From Synergistaceae bacterium (GTDB lineage: Bacteria > Synergistota > Synergistia > Synergistales > Aminobacteriaceae), in the NCBI GenBank assembly GCA_018436595.1, contig JAHDLC010000022.1, positions 62,001-126,000 on the forward strand: a stretch of 64,000 nucleotides of DNA, in the 5' to 3' direction. The notes below the pieces were generated by a model. That model made no database searches and had not been told where the DNA came from. It worked only from the letters and a program-made list of their open reading frames with translations. Both the position numbers and the translations under genes were made by a program. Shown here piece after piece: positions 33,502-44,778 of the stretch; the first letter of the stretch is position 1, and every line of letters begins with the position of its first letter.

Positions 33502-34541
33502 ACCGGACGAGAAATCTCATCCTCAACTGCCTGGCCGTCGCGGGGCTGGGGGCGTTCATCTGGTGGGCCCAGGACAATCTTGACGGGTACCAGATCCAGG
33601 TGCTCAACCTCATCGCAGTAAACGCCATTCTCGCCCTCAGCCTCAACCTGATCTACGGCTTCACCGGCATGTTCTCCCTGGGCCACGCGGGGTTCATGGC
33701 CATAGGCGCCTACGTGTGCGCCCTCCTCATCCTCACCCCCGCCCAGAAGGAAACCATGTGGATCCTCGAGCCTCTCGTCTGGCCCCTTTCGGTGATCCAG
33801 TCCCCCTTCTTCGTGGCGGTGCTCCTGGGAGGGCTCATAGCGGCCCTCTGCGGCCTGATCATCGCCATACCGGTGCTCCGGCTCGGCGGCGACTATCTCG
33901 GCATCGCAACCCTGGGCTTCGCCGAGATCATCCGGGTGGTCCTCACGAACCTCAGCTTCATCACCAACGGAGCCCTGGGAATCAAGGGCATCCCCAACTA
34001 CGCGAACCTGTGGTGGAACTACGGGTGGCTTCTCCTGACCCTTTTCGTCATCGTCAGGCTCGTCAACAGCAACTTCGGCAACGTGCTGAAAGCCATCCGG
34101 GACGACGAGATCGCCGCGAAGAACATGGGCATCAACACCTTCTTCTACAGGGTGGTCTCCTTTTCGGTAGGGGCCTTCTTCGCCGGAGTGGGAGGAGCCC
34201 TCATGGGCAGCCTCATCACCACCATCGACCCGAAGATGTTCGTCTTCACCCTGACGTTCAACGTCCTGATGATCACCGTGGCGGGCGGCTTGGGGTCCAT
34301 CACGGGAAGCCTTATCGGGAGCGTGGTCATCACGGTCCTCCTGGAATGGCTCCGGATCGTGGAAAACCCCCTGGTGATCGGAGACTTTGAAATACCGGGC
34401 ATCCCGGGGATGAGAATGGTTATTTTCTCCCTGGCGCTCATCCTCATCATCCTCTTCAGGAGCGAGGGCATCATGGGCATGAGGGAGTTCAGCTGGAACA
34501 GGCTGTTCGGCCGTTCCGCCCGGGGAGGTGACGCGAAATGA
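33498..34541 (+). CDS. livM: Branched-chain amino-acid ABC transporter permease LivM
   Basis: This 347-residue permease pairs with LivH. It has about nine hydrophobic helices, the family segment FTGMFSLGHAGFMAIGAY, RLGGDYLGIATLGFAEIIR, and the coupling loop AIRDDEIAAKNMGIN. GGAGG precedes the ATG, which overlaps the livH stop. Its own stop overlaps livG. The strict overlaps imply one mRNA and matched stoichiometry of the four inner-membrane subunits. Confidence 0.95.
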   Translation: MNRTRNLILNCLAVAGLGAFIWWAQDNLDGYQIQVLNLIAVNAILALSLNLIYGFTGMFSLGHAGFMAIGAYVCALLILTPAQKETMWILEPLVWPLSVIQSPFFVAVLLGGLIAALCGLIIAIPVLRLGGDYLGIATLGFAEIIRVVLTNLSFITNGALGIKGIPNYANLWWNYGWLLLTLFVIVRLVNSNFGNVLKAIRDDEIAAKNMGINTFFYRVVSFSVGAFFAGVGGALMGSLITTIDPKMFVFTLTFNVLMITVAGGLGSITGSLIGSVVITVLLEWLRIVENPLVIGDFEIPGIPGMRMVIFSLALILIILFRSEGIMGMREFSWNRLFGRSARGGDAK

Positions 34542-35332
34542 CCAATCCTGAACCCATTCTCAGGACGGAAAACGTCACCATGAGGTTCGGCGGTCTCACC
34601 GCCGTCAGGGATTTCTCCATCGACGTCCCCCGGGGCTCCATCGTGGGCCTCATCGGTCCCAACGGGGCGGGCAAGACCACGGTGTTCAACATCGTCACCG
34701 GCTTCTACAAGCCCACGGAGGGGAAGGTTCTCTTCGACGGCCAGGACATCACCGGTATCCCTCCCCACATGGTGTGCCGGGCGGGCATTTCCCGGACGTT
34801 CCAGAACATACGGCTCTTCGCCAGCGAATCGGTGCTGGAGAACGTCATGGTCGGGTGCCACGTCCGAAGGAAGGCGAAATGGTGGATGGCGCCCCTGGGA
34901 CTTCCTCTCTTCCGCAGGGAGGAGGAGGAAATCCGGGAAAAATCCATGAAGCTCCTCGAAACCGTGGGGCTCGCCCAGTATGCGGATGAAAACTCCGGCT
35001 CCCTTCCCTACGGTGCCCAGCGTCGCCTGGAGATTGCCAGGGCCCTCGCCACGGACCCGAAGTTCCTTCTCCTGGACGAGCCCGCGGCAGGAATGAATCC
35101 CCAGGAGACCAGGGAGCTGATGGGATTCATCCGGAACATCCGGGAACGGTTCGGCATCACCATCCTTCTCATCGAACACGATATGAAGGTAGTCATGGGA
35201 GTCTGCGAGTACATCTGGGTCCTGGACTACGGCGTGAAGATCGCCGAAGGCGGCCCCGACGCAATCCAGTCGGACCAGAAAGTGATCGTGGCCTACCTCG
35301 GAGAGGAGTACGTGAAATATGCTGAAAATTGA
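34538..35332 (+). CDS. livG: Branched-chain amino-acid ABC transporter ATPase LivG
   Basis: This 264-residue ATPase has Walker A GPNGAGKTT, a Q loop, a degenerate signature SLPYGAQRRLEIARAL in place of LSGGQ as usual in LivG, Walker B KFLLLDEPAAGMNP, and the switch histidine in LLIEHDMKVVM. It drives uptake through LivH/LivM together with LivF. ATGA overlap with livM and a 14-base overlap with livF. Confidence 0.96.
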   Translation: MTNPEPILRTENVTMRFGGLTAVRDFSIDVPRGSIVGLIGPNGAGKTTVFNIVTGFYKPTEGKVLFDGQDITGIPPHMVCRAGISRTFQNIRLFASESVLENVMVGCHVRRKAKWWMAPLGLPLFRREEEEIREKSMKLLETVGLAQYADENSGSLPYGAQRRLEIARALATDPKFLLLDEPAAGMNPQETRELMGFIRNIRERFGITILLIEHDMKVVMGVCEYIWVLDYGVKIAEGGPDAIQSDQKVIVAYLGEEYVKYAEN

Positions 35333-36038
35333 AGATCTCCACGTCTACTACGGGGCCATTCACGCCGTCAAGGGAATTTCTCTCTCCATTCCAAAGGGAA
35401 GCATCGTGACCCTCATCGGCGCCAACGGGGCCGGAAAAAGCAGCACCATCCGCGCCGTGGCTGGGCTGGTGCGGAACGTCAAGGGGAAGATCGTCTACAC
35501 CCCGCCCGAAGGGGAGCCGGTGAGCCTCGTCGGAAAGGCACCCGAGGAGATGGTGAAGCTCGGTATCGCCATGAGCCCCGAGGGTCGGCGCATCCTGCCC
35601 CACCTCACCGTGGAGGAGAACCTCCAGCTCGGTGCCTTCATCAGGAACGACAAGGACGGAATTCAACGGGACAGGGATCACGTCTACGATCTCTTCCCCC
35701 GGCTGAAGGAGCGTTCCTGGCAGAAAGGGGGCACTCTTTCCGGAGGGGAGCAGCAGATGCTGGCCGTGGGACGGGCACTCATGAGCCAGCCCCACCTGGT
35801 GATGCTCGACGAGCCCTCTCTGGGACTGGCCCCCCTGCTCGTCAAGGAGGTCTTCGACATCATCGGGGAGATCAATTCCCGGGGAAAAACAGTGCTCCTG
35901 GTGGAACAGAACGCCTTTGCAGCCCTAAAAATCGCGTCCTACGCCTACATTCTGGAAGTCGGGGCCATCGTCCTTGAAGGGAAAGGCGAGGACCTGCTGA
36001 AGGACAGCAGGGTGAAGGAGGCCTATCTCGGAGGCTGA
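35319..36038 (+). CDS. livF: Branched-chain amino-acid ABC transporter ATPase LivF
   Basis: This 239-residue second ATPase of the transporter has Walker A GANGAGKSS, signature TLSGGEQQMLAVGRAL, Walker B HLVMLDEPSLGLAP and the switch segment LLVEQNAFAAL with Gln in the place of His, as in LivF proteins. It is the last gene of the liv operon. A long hairpin follows at 36094-36131. Confidence 0.96.
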   Translation: MLKIEDLHVYYGAIHAVKGISLSIPKGSIVTLIGANGAGKSSTIRAVAGLVRNVKGKIVYTPPEGEPVSLVGKAPEEMVKLGIAMSPEGRRILPHLTVEENLQLGAFIRNDKDGIQRDRDHVYDLFPRLKERSWQKGGTLSGGEQQMLAVGRALMSQPHLVMLDEPSLGLAPLLVKEVFDIIGEINSRGKTVLLVEQNAFAALKIASYAYILEVGAIVLEGKGEDLLKDSRVKEAYLGG

Positions 36039-36093
36039 TACCCGAAAATGAACGCCGGACCGGGAAAAACGGCCCGCGGATGGTGAAAGCCAG

Positions 36094-36131
36094 GGGAGTG
36101 TCGCCGGCAGGACGAGTCCGGCGGCACTCCC
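36094..36131 (+). terminator. Long GC-rich hairpin after livF
   Basis: GGGAGTG-t-CGCCGG (36094-36107) pairs with CCGGCG-g-CACTCCC (36118-36131), 13 pairs with one mismatch and a 10-base loop. No T tract follows, so it is either a rho-assisted end or a processing/stability stem. Confidence 0.55.
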
Positions 36132-36235
36132 TCTGTCGGGAAAGATGGGCCTTTGAAGGACCTCCACCCTGTTGCCCTTTTCCGGTTCCTATACTAGACT
36201 TGAAGGCGTAATATCATTGCGAGGAGGCTGTATCC

Positions 36236-36805
36236 GTGAGGAAGATAACCTGGAACATCCCGAACATGCTGAGCCTTCTGAGAGTCTTTCTCGCTCCGCT
36301 GGTACTGATCTTTCTCACGTTCCAGTTCACCTATCCCGTCTACGCCGTTGAAGAACTTGAGCTGAGGGTCACCGTGGGTGACATTCTCGCCGGAACGGTC
36401 TTCATCCTCGCTGCCCTCACCGATACCGCCGACGGCTACATCGCCAGGAAAAAGGGCATGGTCACCAACCTGGGCAAGTTCATCGACCCGGTGGCCGACA
36501 AGGTTCTCGTCATGGCGGCCCTGATCTCGCTGGTGGAGCTGCAGCGCATTCCGGCCTGGATCGTGGTGGTGATCCTTTCCCGGGATCTCATTGTCACCGG
36601 GGTGCGCATGGTCGCCGCCGCCGAAGGGGTGGTCATCGCAGCTTCACGAGGAGGGAAGGTCAAGACGGTGTTCCAGATCGTGGCCATCTCCATGCTTATT
36701 TTCAACCTTCCCTTCGGAATCCAGGTCATGTGGATCGCCATGATCCTCACCGTGTGGTCCGGCATGGACTACCTCGTCAAGGGAAAGAAGCTCTTCACCG
36801 ACTGA
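36236..36805 (+). CDS. pgsA: CDP-diacylglycerol-glycerol-3-phosphate phosphatidyltransferase
   Basis: This 189-residue membrane enzyme starts phosphatidylglycerol synthesis. The CDP-alcohol phosphotransferase signature is intact: D-T-A-D-G-Y-I-A-R followed by G-K-F-I-D-P-V-A-D-K. Four or more hydrophobic helices flank it. The N-terminal NIPNMLSLLRVFLAP is typical of PgsA. GTG start with GAGGAGG upstream. It is separated from livF by ~200 bases and from secA by ~130 bases. Confidence 0.95.
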   Translation: MRKITWNIPNMLSLLRVFLAPLVLIFLTFQFTYPVYAVEELELRVTVGDILAGTVFILAALTDTADGYIARKKGMVTNLGKFIDPVADKVLVMAALISLVELQRIPAWIVVVILSRDLIVTGVRMVAAAEGVVIAASRGGKVKTVFQIVAISMLIFNLPFGIQVMWIAMILTVWSGMDYLVKGKKLFTD

Positions 36806-36933
36806 ACGCCCGCCTTCCCTTTTCCGCCGAAATACTTTGACCCCATGCACTCCCAGAGCATATAATGTCCGGGTGGAAACCGCCGTGGAAAAGAATCCCG
36901 AACCACGGCTGATCTTTCTTTTGAGGTGACGTC

Positions 36934-39603
<2,670 letters not shown>

Positions 39604-39631
39604 GCCCGGGCGCAGGAAAGGGGATGGAAGC

Positions 39632-41470
39632 ATGAAAAAGAAGATCAGAAGATGTATCCCGGGAGCCCTTCCGGCTCTCGCCGTCCTTCTGCTGGCGGCC
39701 TGCTGGGCGGGAGGGACCGCTGCCTATGGTGCCGTTCCTGCGCTGAACATCCCCAGGATGATCCAGGAGTGCCCCCACTTCTCGGACCACCCCGGAAGCA
39801 ACGGCGTGATCTGGCTGAAGGACTCGGAGTATTCTCTCGGTGCCGACGGCTCCATGACCCGGAAGACTACCCTGGTGGTCCTGGCCCGCCGGGGAATCGA
39901 CGACCGCTGGACCCGGTGGAGCATTCCCGTTCCCGAGGGAGGCGCCGCGGAGGTTCTCTCAGCGTCCCTGTACGATCCGGGGTCGGGACGAATTCTCAGC
40001 CCGGTCCTCCCGAGGAAGGGGGAAGTGAACGGCATTGCCTTCACCGAGGTTCTTTTCCCCGACATCCAGGACGAGTTCATCATCGTTCTCTCCATGCGGG
40101 AGGTCTTTCCCAAGCGGTTCGCCGTGGAAGATCTCCTCTGGGTGAACGAAACCCTTCCGTTGTGGGAGCAGAAAGTCACGGTGAACGTTCCTGCCGGAAT
40201 GGAGCTGTACGTCGCTTCGGAAGGGGCGGGCGAACCCCGCCGCGAGAAGGCGGCAGGGGGCGAGAAACTCCTGTGGAGCATGGTGAACAGTTCCGCCTGG
40301 AGCGGGCGGACCCTCAAAAGCGACGATCGGGCCTTCCTTTCCTTCAGTACCCGAAAGGGCACGGAAGCCCTGGCGCGGTACCTTGGCGCCCTGGAGGGCA
40401 TCCTTGTTCCCCAGCCGCCGGCGGCAGTGCAGTCCATTCTCGGCCAGGCCAACAGGCTCAAGGCCGGAGAGGAGCTTATCGGCTGGATGAATCGGGCCCC
40501 CGGGTTCTCCCAGGGATTTCCTCCCTCCTTCGTCCGGCCGGACATCCCCGGAGAAGGCCCCTGGACCGACTGGGAGAAGGTCCTTCTCCTGCACCGGTGG
40601 ATCCGGAAGGCCGGATGGGAGAGCAGGCTGCACTGGCTGGCCGCCCATCCCTTCGACTCCTCCTCCCCGGCCCCGGAAGCCGCGGTGGTCCGGCCGGTGG
40701 TAGAGCTGAACGTTTCCGGAATCTCACCTTTCTACTGCGATCTCGGGCAGGGGAGCAGCCCCAATGAAACGCCGCCCTCCCTCTGGGGAAAGCATCTCAC
40801 CACGCCTTCCGGCAGCGGGCTTCAGGGCCGGACCGTTTCGGGAAGCACCGCAGCGGAACACCGCCTCTCCGTGGAGTGGGTTATCGACCTTGACGCGAAC
40901 GGAGTTGCCTCAGGCACGGCGGACGTCTTTGTCCGCAACGGCTGGGTCGCCTTTTTCTTCCCCGGCGGGACGCCCACGGAAGACGCCGTCGGCCGCCTGG
41001 CGGCCGAATTGTTCCCCGGAATGCGCTTTTCCGGCGGCGGCGCCTCTTTCGCCCCCATCAAGTACGGCTGGAAGATCTCCCTTCCCGCCGAACCCAGGCA
41101 GTCCATAGTGAACGGTGGGGCCATGCTCGTTCCCTTCCCCGGCGCGACGCCGTCGTGGCTCGGGGAGCTGGGGAGATCTTCCGGCGAATACCGGATGCGC
41201 TTCCCCTTCGTGGTGGAGCAGAGTTTTGTCCTGAAACTGCCCCCGAAGTCCGATGTGGTCATGATGCCCTCGGTGGTGAACAGGGCGCTCGACAGGGTGA
41301 AATACGAGGAATCCGTGTACCACAACAAGCGGCGGAACACCCTGACCGCCGGGACGAAAATCGTTCTCAGCACGGATGCGATAAGCGACAGCGTGGGAAG
41401 AAGCCTGGCCGAGTCGGTTCAGCGATGGATGGCCTATGCCTCCAGGACTCTTCCCCTGCGGGTTAAATAG
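39632..41470 (+). CDS. Exported DUF3857-like protein of unknown function
   Basis: This 612-residue protein has a long signal peptide (residues ~1-33, ending near TAAYGA; the cysteine in LLAACWAGG could also be read as a lipobox). The first ~170 residues resemble DUF3857: DGSMTRKTTLVVLARRGIDD, a beta-rich block with SASLYDPGSGR and FPDIQDEFIIVLSM. The middle (~270-340) might be a degenerate transglutaminase-like domain (WTDWEKVLLLHRWIRKAG) but no clear Cys-His-Asp triad is seen. The C-terminal half is beta-rich. It probably acts in the periplasm or outer envelope. No precise function can be given. Confidence 0.7.
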   Translation: MKKKIRRCIPGALPALAVLLLAACWAGGTAAYGAVPALNIPRMIQECPHFSDHPGSNGVIWLKDSEYSLGADGSMTRKTTLVVLARRGIDDRWTRWSIPVPEGGAAEVLSASLYDPGSGRILSPVLPRKGEVNGIAFTEVLFPDIQDEFIIVLSMREVFPKRFAVEDLLWVNETLPLWEQKVTVNVPAGMELYVASEGAGEPRREKAAGGEKLLWSMVNSSAWSGRTLKSDDRAFLSFSTRKGTEALARYLGALEGILVPQPPAAVQSILGQANRLKAGEELIGWMNRAPGFSQGFPPSFVRPDIPGEGPWTDWEKVLLLHRWIRKAGWESRLHWLAAHPFDSSSPAPEAAVVRPVVELNVSGISPFYCDLGQGSSPNETPPSLWGKHLTTPSGSGLQGRTVSGSTAAEHRLSVEWVIDLDANGVASGTADVFVRNGWVAFFFPGGTPTEDAVGRLAAELFPGMRFSGGGASFAPIKYGWKISLPAEPRQSIVNGGAMLVPFPGATPSWLGELGRSSGEYRMRFPFVVEQSFVLKLPPKSDVVMMPSVVNRALDRVKYEESVYHNKRRNTLTAGTKIVLSTDAISDSVGRSLAESVQRWMAYASRTLPLRVK

Positions 41471-41499
41471 TCTCAGAGATTTCGTGGAGGTGGCGGTGT

Positions 41500-43176
41500 A
41501 TGGGTGATGTTACGGCAACCCTTCGGCAGATCGTCGAGGGAGCCCTTCGGGACGTCGCGGCGGAAAAGGGTCTTGTTTTCTCCGGGCTGCCCGAGATAGC
41601 GTTTGAGAAGCCGAAGCGGGATAACCAGGGGGACCTTTCCACCAACTGCGCCATGCAGATGAGCAGGCATTTCGGGGAAAAGCCCATGGCGCTGGCGGAA
41701 AAAATAGTGGCACGGCTCTCCTCCGATCCGTATCTTGAAAAGGTCGAGACGGCAGGGCCGGGATTCATCAACTTCTTCCTTTCGTCCAGGTGGATGGGGG
41801 AGGTCCTTGCCGATATCCTCAACCGGGGGAAGGATTACGGTTCGTCACATCTCGGCGGAGGCAGACGGGTCCAGGTGGAATTCGTGAGCGCCAACCCCAC
41901 CGGTCCACTGCATGTGGGGCACGGGCGGGGCGCGGCCGTGGGGGACATCATCGCCAATATCCTGAACTTCTCCGGCTGGGATGTTCAGCGGGAGTACTAC
42001 ATCAACGACGCGGGGCTCCAGATGGATATTCTCGGACGATCCACCCAGGCGCGCTACTTCGAGATTGCCGGATGCCCGGAGAAAGCCCCCTTCCCGTCGG
42101 ACGGGTACAAGGGCGGCTACATCTACGACATTGCCGGGTCGGTCAGGGAGCGTGAAGGCGACCGTTTTCTCTCCCTCCCTCCCGAAGAGAGCCTTCCCTT
42201 TTTCAAAACCTTTGCCGCCGACACCGTCCTCGCCACCATACGGAAGGACCTTGCCGACTTCGGTGTGACCTTCGACGTGTGGTTCTCCGAGAAGAGCCTG
42301 TATGAGCGTAACCTGGTTCCCTCGGCCATGGAAACCCTGAAAAACCGCGGATTCGCCTTCGAGCAGGACGGCGCCCTCTGGTTCAAGTCCACGGACTTCA
42401 CCGACGAGAAGGACAGGGTGCTCATCCGCAGCAACGGCGTCCCGACCTATTTCGCCTCCGACATCACCTACCACAAGGAAAAATTCGACCGGGGCTTCGA
42501 CAGGGTCATCGATATCTGGGGGGCGGACCACCACGGCTATGTTCCCAGGATGAAGGCGGGGGTGGAATCCCTCGGGAGAAACCCGGAAGATCTGGAGGTC
42601 CTCCTTATCCAGTTCGTGAACCTTCTCCGGGATGGCCGGCAGGTGGCCATGTCCACCCGCTCCGGGGAGTTCGTCACCCTCCGGGACGTGATGGACGAGG
42701 TCGGCGTGGACGCCACCAGGTTCTTCTTCGTCATGCGCCGGAGCGACTCCCACCTCGATTTCGACCTCGAACTGGCGAAGCAGACGTCCAACGATAACCC
42801 GGTATATTACGTCCAGTACGCCCACGCCAGGATCTGCAGCGTTCTTCGCGAGGCTGAAGCCCGGGGGATCGCCGTTCCCGCGGGAGCGGATGTGCCGGAG
42901 GGAATTTTTGCCTCCGATGAGGAGAAGAAACTTCTTTCCCGGCTTGCCGATTTCCCCAAGGAGGCTGAAAAGGCCTCGAAGGACCTGGCTCCCCACATCC
43001 TGGTGAACTACGTCTCCGACCTTGCGGGCGACTTCCACTCCTTCTACAATGCCCACAGGGTGCTCGGCGAGGAGGAGCCGGTAGTGAAGGCCCGCCAACT
43101 CCTGGTCAAAGCGGCCGGCACGGTCATTTCCACCGTCCTCGGTCTCCTCGGCGTGGCGGCACCGGAGAGGATGTAA
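41500..43176 (+). CDS. argS: Arginyl-tRNA synthetase
   Basis: This 558-residue class I synthetase charges tRNA-Arg. The N-terminal Add1 domain is followed by VEFVSANPTGPLHVGHGRGAA with the HVGH signature. The second class I motif is degenerate (AMSTRSGEFVTL in place of KMSKS), as in many ArgS. The C-terminal DALR anticodon-binding domain contains YVQYAHARI. GGAGGTGG precedes the ATG. Length is normal for the family. Confidence 0.97.
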   Translation: MGDVTATLRQIVEGALRDVAAEKGLVFSGLPEIAFEKPKRDNQGDLSTNCAMQMSRHFGEKPMALAEKIVARLSSDPYLEKVETAGPGFINFFLSSRWMGEVLADILNRGKDYGSSHLGGGRRVQVEFVSANPTGPLHVGHGRGAAVGDIIANILNFSGWDVQREYYINDAGLQMDILGRSTQARYFEIAGCPEKAPFPSDGYKGGYIYDIAGSVREREGDRFLSLPPEESLPFFKTFAADTVLATIRKDLADFGVTFDVWFSEKSLYERNLVPSAMETLKNRGFAFEQDGALWFKSTDFTDEKDRVLIRSNGVPTYFASDITYHKEKFDRGFDRVIDIWGADHHGYVPRMKAGVESLGRNPEDLEVLLIQFVNLLRDGRQVAMSTRSGEFVTLRDVMDEVGVDATRFFFVMRRSDSHLDFDLELAKQTSNDNPVYYVQYAHARICSVLREAEARGIAVPAGADVPEGIFASDEEKKLLSRLADFPKEAEKASKDLAPHILVNYVSDLAGDFHSFYNAHRVLGEEEPVVKARQLLVKAAGTVISTVLGLLGVAAPERM

Positions 43177-43177
43177 T

Positions 43178-43480
43178 GTGCTCCGGCTCAGGTGGATACT
43201 CCTCGCTGCCGCAGTGTCGCTCTTCGCGGCGATCATGGGGACGGCCTATTTCCTCGAATTCCGGAAGATAGGCCGCCTCACGGCGCTGGCGGACGAACGG
43301 ATGGCGGCTCTCGTCTCCATGAGCCGGTCGGTCCAGGAGCTCCGGGAAAAGGTGGCCTTTTACGGCACGCCCGATGGAGTGGCCCACCTGGCACGGGAGC
43401 AGTACAATCTTTCCTTTCCTGGAGAAATGGTGTTCAAGATCGAGGTGAAGAAGAATTCCTTGCCTCGGGAGAAGCGATAG
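43178..43480 (+). CDS. FtsB/DivIC-like septum formation initiator
   Basis: This 100-residue bitopic protein has one membrane helix (residues ~6-25), then a coiled-coil heptad region (~30-60) and the short C-terminal VAFYGTPDGVAHLAREQYNLSFPGE. That matches the conserved end of FtsB/DivIC proteins (ARE-LG/YV-PGE). It would link early and late divisome proteins in the envelope. GTG 43178 starts 2 bases after the argS stop with GGAGAGG upstream. FtsB and FtsL orthologues are hard to tell apart from sequence alone. Confidence 0.8.
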   Translation: MLRLRWILLAAAVSLFAAIMGTAYFLEFRKIGRLTALADERMAALVSMSRSVQELREKVAFYGTPDGVAHLAREQYNLSFPGEMVFKIEVKKNSLPREKR

Positions 43481-43488
43481 GGTATAAT
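43460..43488 (+). promoter_or_regulatory. Promoter of the rpsF-ssb-rpsR cluster
   Basis: TTGCCT (43460-43465) and TATAAT (43483-43488) are exactly 17 bases apart. The -10 lies just past the FtsB-like stop codon, giving a leader of about 65 bases before rpsF. Confidence 0.8.
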
Positions 43489-43559
43489 TCCGGGGCAAGT
43501 TTTTCCCTGCCCTTTCCTCGGGAGAGGGCCAAAAGTCCAAAGGGAGGAGGTGAAGGAAC

Positions 43560-43844
43560 GTGCGGCCATATGAAATGATGGTGCTTGTGAGCGCCGAGAT
43601 CGAGGATCCGAAAGAAGAGATCGCGAAGGTCGAGGAGGTCGTGCGCAATCTTGGCGGAGAGGTGGCCAAGACCGATTTCTGGGGGAAAAGGCGTCTTGCC
43701 TATCCCATCGACAAGAAAACGGAAGGCTTCTACGCCGTGTGCAATTTTTCGCTCAACCCGGACCAGCTTGTTGAGCTCAACCGTGTTCTTGGACTGCGCC
43801 CGAATATCTATCGTCAGATGACAGTCCGTCTTGACGAAAAATAA
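43560..43844 (+). CDS. rpsF: 30S ribosomal protein S6
   Basis: This 94-residue protein binds the central domain of 16S rRNA with S18. Typical motifs are RPYEMMVLVS at the start and DFWGKRRLAYPIDKKTEGFYAV. GTG start preceded by GGGAGGAGG. The order rpsF-ssb-rpsR is conserved across bacteria. The leader contains a hairpin (GCCCT..AGGGC, about 43518-43538) that could be an S6:S18 autoregulatory site, but I could not confirm the motif. Confidence 0.97.
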   Translation: MRPYEMMVLVSAEIEDPKEEIAKVEEVVRNLGGEVAKTDFWGKRRLAYPIDKKTEGFYAVCNFSLNPDQLVELNRVLGLRPNIYRQMTVRLDEK

Positions 43845-43856
43845 GGAGGCAGCGCC

Positions 43857-44345
43857 GTGGCGAGAGGATTTAACAAGGTCATTCTGATGGGCAACCTTGC
43901 CCGGGACCCTGAAATACGCTATTCAGTCGACAAGCGGGCCATGGCCCGTTTTGCCGTGGCGGTGAACAACACCTGGAAGGACAGGAACGGTGAACTGCAG
44001 GAGAGCGTCGATTTCATCCCCGTGGTCGTCTGGGGGCCGTCCGCTGAAAACTGCGAGCGGTATCTCAAGAAGGGCAGCCCGGTTCTCGTGGAAGGCCGGA
44101 TCCAGGTCCGGAGCTACGAGGCGAAGGATGGCTCAGGAAAACGGTACGCCACCGATGTCGTCGCCTCGGGGGTGACGTTTCTCGGGTCGAAGCGGCAGGA
44201 TGATTCGTCATCCGGCTCCTTCGGCGATGACGAAGGGTATGGAGACAGCGTCCGGAAGGACCGCCGATTCAGCTCCCAGGACGAGGACTTCCCCATGGAT
44301 ATTTCCGAGGTGCGGAACGAAGAGGATGCGGACATCCCCTTCTAG
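43857..44345 (+). CDS. ssb: Single-stranded DNA-binding protein
   Basis: This 162-residue OB-fold protein coats single-stranded DNA. It begins GFNKVILMGNLARDPEIRY and has FIPVVVWG and LVEGRIQVRSYE. The acidic, flexible tail ends in DADIPF, the partner-protein docking tip. GTG start with GGAGG. It sits between the two ribosomal genes of the classic cluster, upstream of dnaB, its replication partner. Confidence 0.97.
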   Translation: MARGFNKVILMGNLARDPEIRYSVDKRAMARFAVAVNNTWKDRNGELQESVDFIPVVVWGPSAENCERYLKKGSPVLVEGRIQVRSYEAKDGSGKRYATDVVASGVTFLGSKRQDDSSSGSFGDDEGYGDSVRKDRRFSSQDEDFPMDISEVRNEEDADIPF

Positions 44346-44376
44346 CAGAGAGGTTTTTTAAGGAGGGCAGTGCACA

Positions 44377-44661
44377 ATGGCTGTGAATGAAGGCAGAAGC
44401 GAAGGCAGAGGACCCGGCGGCCCCGGAGGCCGCGGCGGCCGGAGAGGCGGAAAGCGCCGGCCGAAGGTATGTTTCTTCTGCGTGGACAAAATAGAGCACG
44501 TGGATTACAAAGATGTTGAAAAGCTCCGCAAGTACGTCAGCGAGCGGGGGAAAATCATGCCCCGCCGCGTGACGGGAAACTGCGCGAAACACCAGCGCCA
44601 GCTTACGGAAGCCATCAAGCGGGCGAGATACATGGCCCTTCTCCCCTTCTCCGTGGAGTAA
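44377..44661 (+). CDS. rpsR: 30S ribosomal protein S18
   Basis: This 94-residue protein has a Gly/Arg-rich extension of about 28 residues, then the conserved S18 core: [41 protein letters not shown] and the C-terminal [13 protein letters not shown]. Cysteines at the core entry and in GNCAKH could bind zinc. AAGGAGGG precedes the ATG. A hairpin with T tract follows. Confidence 0.97.
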   Translation: MAVNEGRSEGRGPGGPGGRGGRRGGKRRPKVCFFCVDKIEHVDYKDVEKLRKYVSERGKIMPRRVTGNCAKHQRQLTEAIKRARYMALLPFSVE

Positions 44662-44693
44662 GGCTTCGCAGCGAAACAGCGTCTTTTTTCGGG

Positions 44694-44727
44694 GGAGGAG
44701 CCCAGCTTCTCCTCCGAAATTTTTATG
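44694..44727 (+). terminator. Terminator-like hairpin after rpsR
   Basis: GGAGGAG (44694-44700) pairs with CTCCTCC (44709-44715), followed by GAAATTTTTATG. It probably lowers transcription into the downstream membrane-protein gene. Confidence 0.7.
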
Positions 44728-44778
44728 TTCCCCCCGAACCCATTCCGGGTTCAGGGCGGCGAAAAAGGAGGCCAAAAG

